A stretch of 61,803 nt of DNA from Bacteroidota bacterium (GTDB lineage: Bacteria > Bacteroidota > Bacteroidia > Cytophagales > Microscillaceae). Location: contig RDXZ01000011.1 of NCBI GenBank assembly GCA_004293265.1, positions 1 to 61,803 on the forward strand, given 5' to 3'. Made by a program: the position numbers and the translations under genes. This document shows positions 44,655 through 52,890 of this stretch, one piece after another (the first letter of the stretch is position 1; the number at the start of each line of letters is the position of its first letter). Below the pieces are notes generated by a model, which was given only the letters and a program-made list of their open reading frames with translations, was not told where the DNA came from and made no database searches.

Positions 44655-44939
44655 ATGATAAACGAAAATACATTACAAAAATTAGCCAAACTAAGTCGTT
44701 TGGAATTATCTGAGGAAGAAAAAAAAAGCCTTCCTGATGAGTTAAATAAGATTTTAAATTGGATGAACGAACTCAATGAAGTAAATACAGATGATATCGA
44801 ACCTTTGACACACCTTACTTTTGAGGTCAATAGTTTTAGAGAAGATGAAGTAAAAAATATGCTTGAACATACAAAAGCACTTCTGAACGCACCCAAAAAA
44901 GATGATGATTATTTTAGAGTGCCAAAAGTTTTAGAATAA
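44655..44939 (+). CDS. gatC: Aspartyl/glutamyl-tRNA amidotransferase subunit C
   Basis: 94 residues from ATG 44655 (MINENTLQKLAKLSRLELSEEE); the frame extends upstream through a TTG codon but with a hydrophobic stretch foreign to the family. GatC features: LAKLSRLELSEEE, the DDIEPLTHL segment and FREDEV. It stabilises GatA in the GatCAB complex that converts Glu-tRNA(Gln) to Gln-tRNA(Gln). gatA and gatB are not next to it. A terminator shared with the convergent lipoprotein gene follows. Confidence 0.94.
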   Translation: MINENTLQKLAKLSRLELSEEEKKSLPDELNKILNWMNELNEVNTDDIEPLTHLTFEVNSFREDEVKNMLEHTKALLNAPKKDDDYFRVPKVLE

Positions 44940-45011
44940 AAATATGAGTTACGTTTCGCTAAACTTGCGATGGGTTTACTTTTTTGGAAGGCTTAAACCA
45001 GTTGGGCGTAT

Positions 45012-45046
45012 AAAAAAAGCTATCCAATTTTTTAGACAGCTTTTTT
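45012..45046. terminator. Bidirectional terminator
   Basis: AAAAAAGCT pairs with AGCTTTTTT; the middle also carries a weaker ATCC/GACA pairing. It separates gatC from the convergent lipoprotein gene. Confidence 0.75.
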
Positions 45047-45070
45047 CATGACATAAAGAAGTTACAATGA

Positions 45071-45652
45071 CTATGATTTTAGTAATAGTTGAAAATCTGC
45101 ATCTTTGATATCTGAATGTGGTATGTTATCAGTATTATGATATTTTTCATATTCTTTGATAATCATATTTTTTAAATTAGTTATTCTTTCTGTTTGCCAA
45201 GATTTATTTTCTTTTAAATATCGGATAATTTTAGAACCTTCAGACCAAACTGACACGCCCAAACGTTCGTATTCACTAATGTAAAAAAGTAATTTTTCTT
45301 TGGCTTTTGGCAAATTTTGATGAGCAAATAAATCACAACCCCTATTTTCTTTATTTTTTAACATTAAAGTTACAAATAAATTTTGAGCGATTACCAATTT
45401 TTGTCCTTGATATTGCTTAGGAAGTTGTTGATAAATCTCGTCTATTTTTTGCCAACTATAGTCTTTTAAGTTCTTTTGAACTTTGTTAAACTGACTATTT
45501 TCTGCTATTTCATCAAAGTTAATTTGTTGTTGTGTAACGCTTACTTTTTGTAGTGATACACTTGGTTTTAAGTTGATATCACTTTTTTGTTTTTGATTTT
45601 GGCAACTCATTATAAAAATGAATATTAATACGCCTACAAGTTGTTTTTTCAT
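45071..45652 (-). CDS. Lipoprotein of unknown function
   Basis: 193 residues. Lipobox LIFIFIMSCQ with the acylated cysteine at residue 17, followed by a polar linker (QNQKQKSDINLKPSVSLQKV). The mature part is helical with an isolated cysteine (NRGCDLFAHQ) and a charged C-terminal half. No recognised domain. The gene for a small cysteine-containing exported protein ends 17 bases upstream on the same strand, so the two are likely co-expressed and may act together. Confidence 0.65.
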   Translation of the reverse strand: MKKQLVGVLIFIFIMSCQNQKQKSDINLKPSVSLQKVSVTQQQINFDEIAENSQFNKVQKNLKDYSWQKIDEIYQQLPKQYQGQKLVIAQNLFVTLMLKNKENRGCDLFAHQNLPKAKEKLLFYISEYERLGVSVWSEGSKIIRYLKENKSWQTERITNLKNMIIKEYEKYHNTDNIPHSDIKDADFQLLLKS

Positions 45653-45669
45653 AATTTTATCTTGTTGTT

Positions 45670-45909
45670 TTAGCTACATAATTTTTTAGCTTCGCTTACA
45701 AATATTGTAGTACTAGATATTTCTTTCCCAGTTGTAATATCTTTTTCTACTCTCTTAGCTGATTTAGAAGATGCATCTGAATCACAGTCGTATGAAACAC
45801 TTATTTTGGAGCCTCCTTCACTATAGCTACAGCCACAGTCTTCCGCAAAAACTTGAGGGAATAAAAATAAAGAAGTTGTAAAAAATGTTAAAAAAATTTT
45901 CTTTTTCAT
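45670..45909 (-). CDS. Small exported protein with four cysteines
   Basis: 79 residues: signal peptide of about 22 residues (LFLFPQVFAE) and a 57-residue mature chain with four cysteines (ECGC-like DCGCSY, SYDCDSD, KKLCS at the end), suitable for two disulfides. The chain is polar, serine-rich and acidic in the middle. No similarity recognised. The frame is maintained despite its small size and sits tightly before the lipoprotein gene. It might be a small envelope component or secreted peptide; that is a guess. Confidence 0.6.
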   Translation of the reverse strand: MKKKIFLTFFTTSLFLFPQVFAEDCGCSYSEGGSKISVSYDCDSDASSKSAKRVEKDITTGKEISSTTIFVSEAKKLCS

Positions 45910-46329
<420 letters not shown>

Positions 46330-47631
46330 ATGAACACTATAAAAGAAAATTTATATATAAAAAGCAACGGAAAACAAAAAAAAATAGAGGAGATTGAAGT
46401 AGAAACAACACAAACTACTGAAAAAGACCCATTGCTTACCCCTGAAATAGAAGCAAATACTAAAATTTTTTATGAATATTTTGATATAAATTTTGCCAAA
46501 AGTTTATGCAAAAATTTGGTAACTCCCTTAGAAAAATATTATTTTAGAGCAGAATTTATTGGTTTTGTAGGTGATGAATTTCCTGAACGCAATGACGAAA
46601 AAAGACCTTTGATTTTTGCAAGCAATCATTCTGGAATGGCTTTCCCTTGGGACGCAATTATTTTTGCATCAGGTTTGATGCGTAGAAATGGCTTTAATCT
46701 CAAAAAAGCAGTCAGAGGTTTGTCTTCGCCTATGTTATCAAAATCAAAACTAATGAATCCGTTTTTGTTGCCTAATTTTTGGAGGCGTGCAGGTGGAATC
46801 GATGCTACTACACTCAATTTTGATACTGTGATGCACTATGGAGAAGCCAATATTTTGATATATCCCGAAGGTATTGACGGCATTGGAAAAGGTTTTGACA
46901 AACGTTATCAACTGCAAAAAATGTCGACTTCTTCGTTGCGAATGAGCCTCAAATACAAAACTGATATTATTCCTTTTGCCACCATCAACGCTGAATATAT
47001 CAATCCGTTTAGTTATAGCATTGATACTTTAAATAATTTGGTAAGACAATTAGGAATTCCATTTTTACCTGTCGGAATCACTACTTTGTTGGTGGCTTTG
47101 CAACCTTGGATGTTTTACTTTGCTTTTCCTGCGAAATTGATTTATGTGCGTGGGGCAAGAATCAAACCTTATGAAATGATAGATAAATCTTTTGATGATT
47201 TGAGTTATGACGATTTAGATTATTTACGTAATAAAATTCATCATAAAATGCAAGCCGAATTAGATTGGGCAGTTCGAGAATATGGACAAGAGCCTTTTGC
47301 TTGGAACGAATTTTTTGAAACAGTATATGAAAATATCAATAAATTATTTTTATTTTCACCACTTTCTTGGGCGTTTTTATTTACCGAACACGACAGACGT
47401 TATTATGAATTAAAAGCAAAATTAGCTCAATATCCTGAGCAAACTATCGAACATCAAACCAAAAGAAGGCAATTGATTAGAGAAAGCCAAGATGAAATCG
47501 AAGATGAAAGTCTTTGGGGAATGATTAGCACTGCCACCAATACAATTATTCAAAATCCACAGGTTTTGCTCTTATATGTACCTATTATTGGTTTAGGTTC
47601 TACGCTTTGGCAAGGATTTAGTAAAGATTAA
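46330..47631 (+). CDS. Lysophospholipid/glycerol acyltransferase-like protein (LPLAT superfamily)
   Basis: 433 residues. The acyltransferase core begins around residue 95: ASNHSGMAFPWDAIIF, where the catalytic histidine and aspartate are eight residues apart rather than the usual five, as in the diacylglycerol-acyltransferase-like and mycobacterial branch (NHSG...PWD). The second block, IYPEGIDGIGKGFDKRYQLQ, is the substrate-phosphate site of this branch. Hydrophobic helices at 240-270 and near the C terminus suggest membrane association. It probably acylates a lipid precursor; ester or triacylglycerol synthesis is also possible. Standing alone, promoter close upstream. Confidence 0.8.
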   Translation: MNTIKENLYIKSNGKQKKIEEIEVETTQTTEKDPLLTPEIEANTKIFYEYFDINFAKSLCKNLVTPLEKYYFRAEFIGFVGDEFPERNDEKRPLIFASNHSGMAFPWDAIIFASGLMRRNGFNLKKAVRGLSSPMLSKSKLMNPFLLPNFWRRAGGIDATTLNFDTVMHYGEANILIYPEGIDGIGKGFDKRYQLQKMSTSSLRMSLKYKTDIIPFATINAEYINPFSYSIDTLNNLVRQLGIPFLPVGITTLLVALQPWMFYFAFPAKLIYVRGARIKPYEMIDKSFDDLSYDDLDYLRNKIHHKMQAELDWAVREYGQEPFAWNEFFETVYENINKLFLFSPLSWAFLFTEHDRRYYELKAKLAQYPEQTIEHQTKRRQLIRESQDEIEDESLWGMISTATNTIIQNPQVLLLYVPIIGLGSTLWQGFSKD

Positions 47632-47714
47632 GCGTATCATTTTAATTTTTTGTAATTATAATTTAAGACCGAAAGGCTAAAAAATGTTCTAACTATAAAT
47701 CTTATTTCAATGCT

Positions 47715-49031
47715 ATGGGAATGATTGAAAATTTCAAAATCAAAAAAGCAGATGGAAAAGTAATATCTTTTTCAGGCTACAAAAAAAATAAAAAACCATT
47801 AGGTGCAAAAAAATTTGCCAAAAAATCAGAAAAAAAACTACCCTCAAAAGTCGATATGCGAAAAGATATGACCGCAGTCGAATCACAAGGAGAAACCAAT
47901 AGTTGCGTGGCAAATGCTACCGCAGGTGCGTATGAATATTTGATGAAAAGGCACTTAGGCGATGACGCGTATGATGTCAGCCGATTATTTATTTATTACA
48001 ACGGGCGTTATTTTGATGTGGACGAAGGCGATGAAATCGAAGATGAAGGAACTTTTGTCGAAAGCGCTATCAATGGACTGAAAGAATATGGTGCGTGTTC
48101 AGAAAATATGTGGGATTTTGATGAGGATTTAGTCAATGACGAACCTTCAGAAGAAGCCTACGAAGAAGCAAAACTATTTTTGATTGAAGATACAGAACTT
48201 ATCCCTTTGGAATTAGAGGCTTGGCAGAGTGCATTAGCAGAAGGCTACCCTATTATTTTTGGTATTTCTACTTTTAATTCTTTTGATTCACACAAAAAAA
48301 AGGGCTTAATTCCTGTACCTACTAAAAACGAATCAGGCAGAGAAGAACATGGCGGACACGCAATGTTATGCGTAGGTTATTCGAATAAAGATGAAGTTTT
48401 CATAGTCCGAAATTCTTGGGGAGAAGAATGGGGAGATGAAGGATATTGTTATATTCCTTATAAATATATGATGAATCCTGAATGGAATGACGGCGATTCT
48501 TGGATAATTAAAAGAATAGAAGAAATAGAACCAGATGAAGAATCTTGGTCTGAAGATGATGAATCTATTTTAGGTGATTATGAATCCGAATTAGCCAATA
48601 TGTCTGATGAAGATTATAGCAATATGTTAGATGCTATGGGCGACTATCCTCTCGAATACCGAATTGCTTTGTTATTTTTACACGCGGCTGATACCGATGG
48701 AGAAATAAGTGAAGATGAATTACAAGAAATTAGCAACTATTTAGCCAATTCGTTGGAGGCTTTGGGAAGTGAATACGAAGCAACCGAAGTATTAGAATAT
48801 TGCCAAGAAAACATAGATAAAAAATTAGTCAAAGAAACAATAAAATTATTAGGTGAATATTTATCAACTGAAATGCTCGCCACTATGGTCAAAGATTTGG
48901 AGGAGGTTGTAGGAGTTGATGATTTGGAAGAGGCTGAATCTGATTTTATTAATGAACTGATTGATACTTGGCAAGTAAATGCTGATGAAGACGAGGAGCA
49001 GGAAGATGAGGAGGAGGAGGAAGAAGAATAA
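47715..49031 (+). CDS. Cytoplasmic papain-like (C1) cysteine protease with TerB-like C terminus
   Basis: 438 residues without a signal peptide. Protease core at 45-270: oxyanion Q58 and nucleophile C64 in VESQGETNSCVANATAG, H215 in EEHGGHAMLCVGY, N233 in FIVRNSWGEEWGDEGYCYIPY. The short basic N terminus (1-44) could be a prosegment. From about residue 310 a helical TerB-like domain follows, with ALLFLHAADTDGEISEDELQEI resembling the acidic ADGxI loop, and the last 15 residues are almost pure Asp/Glu. Known: TerB domains occur in stress and defence-related proteins and may bind metals. A cytoplasmic C1 protease of this build is unusual; its target is unknown. Confidence 0.85.
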   Translation: MGMIENFKIKKADGKVISFSGYKKNKKPLGAKKFAKKSEKKLPSKVDMRKDMTAVESQGETNSCVANATAGAYEYLMKRHLGDDAYDVSRLFIYYNGRYFDVDEGDEIEDEGTFVESAINGLKEYGACSENMWDFDEDLVNDEPSEEAYEEAKLFLIEDTELIPLELEAWQSALAEGYPIIFGISTFNSFDSHKKKGLIPVPTKNESGREEHGGHAMLCVGYSNKDEVFIVRNSWGEEWGDEGYCYIPYKYMMNPEWNDGDSWIIKRIEEIEPDEESWSEDDESILGDYESELANMSDEDYSNMLDAMGDYPLEYRIALLFLHAADTDGEISEDELQEISNYLANSLEALGSEYEATEVLEYCQENIDKKLVKETIKLLGEYLSTEMLATMVKDLEEVVGVDDLEEAESDFINELIDTWQVNADEDEEQEDEEEEEEE

Positions 49032-49122
49032 CGAGGAAGAATAACGTTTTAACTCTTAAAATCTGTGCGATAGACTATTTCAAAAACACTTTATTGATTA
49101 TAATCTATTGATTATCAAGTTA

Positions 49123-49159
49123 TTAAACCTATAAGATTTTTAAAATCTTATAGGTTTAA
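49123..49159. terminator. Hairpin of family F downstream of the C1 protease
   Basis: TTAAACCTATAAGATTTT pairs perfectly with AAAATCTTATAGGTTTAA, 90 bases behind the stop codon. No strong T run follows. Same sequence design as 5557-5588. Confidence 0.55.
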
Positions 49160-49214
49160 AATATTAAAACGTGTATAAAACTAATTCATCAAACTAAATA
49201 AAAATCTCAAAAAT

Positions 49215-49820
49215 ATGGCTTACTCAGATTTTACTTTATCCGACTTAGAAGAAAAGTTTGGGATAAAAAATGAAAGAAAGCAAATTCAATTTACGCATAA
49301 ACTTGTAGAACCAAGCGAAAGGTTACGCATAGAATTGGAAGAAAGTGCAGAAATGCCTATCAAAAGCGAAAAAGCAAGAAGTGAGTGGATTGTTGTGCCT
49401 ATTCTTAGGGAGTTACGGAGGCAAAATAGTAATTTTTTTACTATTTATTCAGGAGATATGCTTATTGGAGATAAACTAACGGGTTTGCAGGGAGAATGTG
49501 ATTTTATTTTGGCTAAGGACACTAAATCCTACGAAATTAGTATTCCTATTTTTCAAATCGTAGAAGCAAAACGCAATGATTTAGATGAAGGTATAAAACA
49601 ATGTTCTGCTCAATTGGTTGGTGCAAGAAAGTACAACGAAAGAAAAGGAATTATAACTGAAAAATTATACGGTTGTACGACCACAGGTGATGTTTGGCAA
49701 TTTATAGAATACTCTGATAAATTATATATTGATGACAAAAAATACTATTTAGTAAAAATAGATGAATTGCTTGGTATTTTTCAAAGCATCATCGACTACT
49801 ACGTGAGTGCATTAAAATAA
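49215..49820 (+). CDS. PD-(D/E)XK nuclease-fold protein of unknown role
   Basis: 201 residues. GECDFILAKDTKSYEISIPIFQIVEAKRN holds D96 and the E118-A-K120 pair, the geometry of the restriction-enzyme-like fold, followed by a conserved glutamine helix (GIKQCSAQLVGA). E57 in KARSEWIVVPIL could complete the site. I recall relatives in cyanobacteria and Bacteroidota, often as multicopy orphan genes of unknown function. No methyltransferase or other restriction component is adjacent. Cytoplasmic. Active nuclease or inactive DNA-binding relative cannot be decided. Confidence 0.7.
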   Translation: MAYSDFTLSDLEEKFGIKNERKQIQFTHKLVEPSERLRIELEESAEMPIKSEKARSEWIVVPILRELRRQNSNFFTIYSGDMLIGDKLTGLQGECDFILAKDTKSYEISIPIFQIVEAKRNDLDEGIKQCSAQLVGARKYNERKGIITEKLYGCTTTGDVWQFIEYSDKLYIDDKKYYLVKIDELLGIFQSIIDYYVSALK

Positions 49821-49890
49821 AAACGTTTTATAACTTTCCTACAATAATTTTTCGTGTAATATTTAGCAGAATCCAAAAAAATAAAAAAAT

Positions 49891-50289
49891 ATGAATATTC
49901 AACCAAGAAACAAACTTGAAACTTCATTTAGTTTGACTTCAATGACTGATATTATTTTTCAGTTATTGATATTTTTTATGCTAACCTCCTCTTTTATTAA
50001 CCCTGCGGTTTTGCCTGTCAATCTACCTTCAAGCAAAGCCTCTACAACGATTACGCCCAAAGTACAAATATTGATTACCAAAGATAAAAAATATTTTGTC
50101 AATGACGAATTAGTAAGCAAAGAAAAATTAGAAGAAAGGATAAAAAATGCACTTAGAAACGCATCAGAGCCAATTGTGGTTTTGAATGTTGATAAAAGTG
50201 TGCCTACAGAATATTTTGTTTATGTCGCTTCCATTGCTACCAAACTTGATGCAAAAGTTTCTATTGCTACTACTCCAGATGGGCAATAA
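49891..50289 (+). CDS. exbD: ExbD/TolR-family biopolymer transport protein
   Basis: 132 residues. One N-terminal membrane helix (about 18-38) with the functional aspartate D20 in FSLTSMTDIIFQLLIFFML, and a periplasmic domain with LPVNLPSSKAS and VVLNVDKSVPTEYFV. ExbD works with ExbB to drive TonB using the proton gradient. exbB and a second exbD are not nearby, so this is a lone copy, although the tonB gene lies only 7 kb away. The stop is followed by a 687-base gap full of repeats. Confidence 0.92.
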   Translation: MNIQPRNKLETSFSLTSMTDIIFQLLIFFMLTSSFINPAVLPVNLPSSKASTTITPKVQILITKDKKYFVNDELVSKEKLEERIKNALRNASEPIVVLNVDKSVPTEYFVYVASIATKLDAKVSIATTPDGQ

Positions 50290-50383
50290 TTAAGTTTGAA
50301 ATATTAAAACCAATTTCTGATCTGTAAATTTTATTCAAAAAATTATCACAGAAAGCACGCGGATAACGCGGATTTTACAGACC

Positions 50384-50612
50384 AACTGGTCTTAGCGTCA
50401 CGCTAAGACCTATCAAACTTCAAGCGTCACGCTTGAGCAATTACAAATACAAACGTATTTTCTGCCTACTCGATAACAAAAAAATATAATTATTTGTTCA
50501 AATTCAAGAGAAAATAACATTATAAAAACCTGCAAAGATGAGTTATAAAGTGAATATTCTCAAGCGTGACGCTTGAAATTTGATAGGTCTTAGCGTGACG
50601 CTAAGACCAGTT
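50384..50612. mobile_element. Palindromic element, family B, copy 2
   Basis: 229 bp. Terminal inverted repeats of about 34 bp (AACTGGTCTTAGCGTCACGC... and the complement), each containing a near-perfect small hairpin, plus an inner pair of CAAGCGT/ACGCTTG hairpins. Loop bases of left and right hairpins are complementary (C versus G). The core matches the copy at 12946-13121. Confidence 0.9.
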
Positions 50613-50615
50613 GAT

Positions 50616-50737
50616 ACCTTTATCTATCAGATATTTTTTATTTTGATAAATATTTTGTTGAATAAGAAAAAATATCTACCTTTGTTAAAAATAAAAAAAA
50701 CTAAAATATTAACAAAAATATAAGTTTTTCTGAACTT
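50616..50737 (+). repeat. 122-bp direct repeat with promoter, copy X
   Basis: Begins ACCTTTATCTATCAGATATT and ends TTTTTCTGAACTT; more than 90 percent identical by eye to 52711-52833. It starts four bases after a family B element. Confidence 0.85.
50654..50684 (+). promoter_or_regulatory. Promoter in repeat X
   Basis: TTTG at 50654-50657, 19 bp spacer, TACCTTTG at 50677-50684. Expected to drive the lipoprotein gene at 50977 through a leader of nearly 290 bases. Confidence 0.7.
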
Positions 50738-50771
50738 TTCGATGTACCAAAAAGGGTAAAAAAAAATTAAC

Positions 50772-50995
50772 ATTTTAATAACAAAAATTTAACATAAAAA
50801 ATTTGGAATTGTCGCTTGCTTTGCTTTGCTTTGCAAATATATTTCATAACTTAAATTTTTTATTAAAATGAAAAAAATAAATATTATTTTAATAACAAAA
50901 ATTTAACATAAAAAATTTGGAATTGTCGCTTGCTTTGCTTTGCAAATATATTTCATAACTTAAATTTTTTATTAAAATGAAAAAAATAAATATTA
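50772..50995 (+). repeat. Tandem duplication of a gene 5' region
   Basis: Unit 1 (about 114 bp from 50772) and unit 2 (about 109 bp from 50886) are identical except for one GCTTT pentamer. Both contain the ATG and first seven codons of the next gene. In unit 1 (ATG at 50868) the frame stops after 12 codons; in unit 2 (ATG at 50977) it continues. Confidence 0.92.
50868..50906 (+). pseudogene. Duplicated, truncated gene start (12 codons)
   Basis: MKKINIILITKI then stop. The first eight codons are identical to those of the gene at 50977; the rest derives from the start of the next repeat unit. If translated, it is an upstream leader peptide on the same transcript. Confidence 0.6.
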
Positions 50996-51576
50996 TTTTG
51001 CAAATTATAATTTGCGCATTTTTGTTTAGTTGTAACAAATCTTCAAAAACTATTGAACCTGCGTTGTTAAAAAATGAAACTAAAATATTAAAAAAAACAT
51101 CAGGTTTAAAGAATATTTTATTAAACAATGCTAATTTCAGAGATTATATTTCTAAACAAGTTGAAATTGTAGAGCAAGTTAATTTTTTAACAAAAAACTA
51201 TAATGCACAACAAAAGAAAGAACTGCAAGAAATGATTGCAAACTTGCCATCTAATGCCTCCCAAGCTGATTATTTGAATGTTATTGGTTATGACATCAAT
51301 TTGCATAATACCCAAATTCAATATATTTCACAAAAGAGAGAAGCTTTTTATAATGAAATACCTCAACTGAATGAGATAATAGCGGATGATTTAGATCCAA
51401 TTATTAAAGATGCAACAGGAGATTTAGTTGTTAACATTGGTTTTTTAGAATGTGTTGTTGACGCATTTATTAAATATAATCAAGAAGCAAAAGCATGCGG
51501 TGTTGATATACTTTGCAAAGCAGTTGCTGGTGGAAAATTTGTAACAAGGGTTTCACTTTGTAATAATCAAAACTAA
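50977..51576 (+). CDS. Lipoprotein of unknown function
   Basis: 199 residues. Lipobox IICAFLFSCNKS with the acylated cysteine at residue 19. The mature part is largely helical, with a long central helix (NFLTKNYNAQQKKELQEMIANLP) and four cysteines in the last 50 residues (GFLECVVDAF, EAKACGVDILCKAVAG, SLCNNQN), which could form two disulfides in a compact C-terminal domain. No known family. Its 5' end is duplicated in tandem upstream. A second exported-looking gene follows after 74 bases on the same strand. Confidence 0.65.
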   Translation: MKKINIILQIIICAFLFSCNKSSKTIEPALLKNETKILKKTSGLKNILLNNANFRDYISKQVEIVEQVNFLTKNYNAQQKKELQEMIANLPSNASQADYLNVIGYDINLHNTQIQYISQKREAFYNEIPQLNEIIADDLDPIIKDATGDLVVNIGFLECVVDAFIKYNQEAKACGVDILCKAVAGGKFVTRVSLCNNQN

Positions 51577-51650
51577 TTTATTTCAGAGGTTGTAAATAAT
51601 ATTTTTTTATTTACAATCTCTAAAATCATAATTATAATATCAATATTAGT

Positions 51651-52442
51651 ATGCAATTTTATAACTTTTTAGTTCTCGTATTTTTTATTTTTACAAATAA
51701 TATGAAACAATTAAATATCACTAAAACCGAAATAGTTGAAAAAACTATCCAATTATATAAAAAATCTTCTTTTTACAAAGATGAGATACAATTATATACA
51801 TTAAAAAATCAAAATCAAACATTAGAAAATTCGGATATTAATGCGAATATTAAAATATTTTTTAGACGAAATGATGTTTCTTTTAAATTTTTTTATGTTG
51901 AAAATAATTCTCATCCTTCCTTGCGTTTTATAACTTGTATCATTGGAAAAAATAATATTTTTAAAATGAATAATGATTTAATATCTGAAAAAGGTAGCTA
52001 TACCACATTGGAAGATATAAATTCTGCAGTCCAAAATTGTAGGGAAAATCAATATATACTACCACTTTTAATGCTTGATGAAACAAACAAATTACATCCT
52101 TTTACTGATTCAAAAGACAATATAAATTTAGTTGGTGAAGAAAAAATTGAACAAAAAGATTGTTATAAATTAGTACAAGAAATTCATAAAGAAGTTACAA
52201 CTGAAGAGATAAAAGAACTTATAGAGTTTAAAGAATCAGTGAGTACTAAAATGGGCGTTAAAATTCCTACACCAAATTTGGAGGCTAAAAAATATGTAGA
52301 AATAATAACATATTGGATAGATAAAAATGATTTTTATATTAAAAAAATAGAAAATGAATCTACATATTTTAATTCAAGAAATATTTTAATATTTAATCCT
52401 ATTTTTGACCAGAATCTTGATAATTCTCTCTTCGATAATTGA
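51651..52442 (+). CDS. Protein of unknown function with N-terminal signal-like helix
   Basis: 263 residues. Residues 4-15 (YNFLVLVFFIFT) make a short signal sequence; an alternative ATG at 51702 (MKQLNITKTE) would give a cytoplasmic form. The rest is beta-rich: IQLYTLKNQNQT, ANIKIFFRRND, SFKFFYVENN, then NLVGEEKIEQKDCYKLVQE and ITYWIDKNDFYIKKIENES. The order of strands in the last part is that of LolA/outer-membrane lipoprotein carrier-like or DUF2092-type domains (E-x-x-G-x-x-C-Y-K-L and YWIDK-x-x-x-x-I-K-K). A lipid-binding role is a guess. It is transcribed from the same direction as the preceding lipoprotein gene. Confidence 0.6.
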   Translation: MQFYNFLVLVFFIFTNNMKQLNITKTEIVEKTIQLYKKSSFYKDEIQLYTLKNQNQTLENSDINANIKIFFRRNDVSFKFFYVENNSHPSLRFITCIIGKNNIFKMNNDLISEKGSYTTLEDINSAVQNCRENQYILPLLMLDETNKLHPFTDSKDNINLVGEEKIEQKDCYKLVQEIHKEVTTEEIKELIEFKESVSTKMGVKIPTPNLEAKKYVEIITYWIDKNDFYIKKIENESTYFNSRNILIFNPIFDQNLDNSLFDN

Positions 52443-52508
52443 GAAATAAGTATTTTTCCCTACATTGTTTATCTATTAAAAACTACAGTAAAGTCTAAAT
52501 TTTTTTAT

Positions 52509-52639
52509 GGTTCTCTGACAATTTTAGTGAATTATGAAAAATTTGAATTATTCGATTTTTATAACACACTAATAATCATACTTATAAGGTTTTTAAACTT
52601 TATAGGCTTATCTGTTTACACTAAAATTATCAGAGAACC
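52509..52639. mobile_element. 131-bp MITE, family D copy 2
   Basis: Terminal inverted repeats of 21 bp with one mismatch (GGTTCTCTGACAATTTTAGT and the complement ACTAAAATTATCAGAGAACC). Flanks TTTTTTAT (52501-52508) and TTTTTCAT (52640-52647) agree in seven of eight bases. The interior contains a CTTATAAGGTTTTTAAACTT/TATAGGC hairpin resembling family F. Ends GGTTCT...AGAACC as in the element at 8919. Confidence 0.85.
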
Positions 52640-52710
52640 TTTTTCATATTTGTACTTTTTGTTACCCAACTACTTTAAGTCTATAAAAAAGAAACTATTT
52701 TTAAATGCCC

Positions 52711-52833
52711 ACCTTTACCTATCAAATATTTTTTATTTTGATAAATATTTTGTTGAATAAGAAAAAAATATCTACCTTTGTTCAAAATAAGAAAAACTAA
52801 AATATTAACAAAAATATAAGTTTTTCTGAACTT
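52711..52833 (+). repeat. 122-bp direct repeat with promoter, copy Y
   Basis: Matches segment X at 50616-50737 almost throughout, including the promoter and the GTTTTTCTGAACTT end. Placed directly upstream of the ABC transporter genes. Confidence 0.85.
52749..52780 (+). promoter_or_regulatory. Promoter of the ABC transporter operon
   Basis: TTTG at 52749-52752, 20 bp spacer, TACCTTTG at 52773-52780. Start codon 110 bases downstream. Confidence 0.7.
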
Positions 52834-52890
52834 ACTCAACATATCAATAACAAAATAATTACAGCAATTAAATAATCAATATCAAAAAAA

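Larger units (their letters stand above)
50290..50976. other. 687-base gap with repeats, a promoter and a tandem duplication
   Basis: In order: family B element 50384-50612; 122-bp segment X (50616-50737) with a promoter at 50654-50684 that is repeated at 52711-52833; and a tandem duplication starting at 50772 that includes the start of the following gene. No open frame. Confidence 0.8.
52443..52890. other. 448-base gap with MITE and duplicated promoter segment
   Basis: Holds the MITE at 52509-52639 and promoter segment Y at 52711-52833, which lies 58 bases before the ABC ATPase gene. Nothing else recognised. Confidence 0.8.

Noticed and set aside
49215-49820. Restriction-modification locus
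   Set aside because: No methyltransferase or specificity subunit within several genes on either side.
52527-52760. Open frame of 77 codons starting inside the MITE
   Set aside because: It runs from the MITE interior into the promoter repeat, has no signal or domain, and its amino acid use reflects AT-rich repeat sequence.
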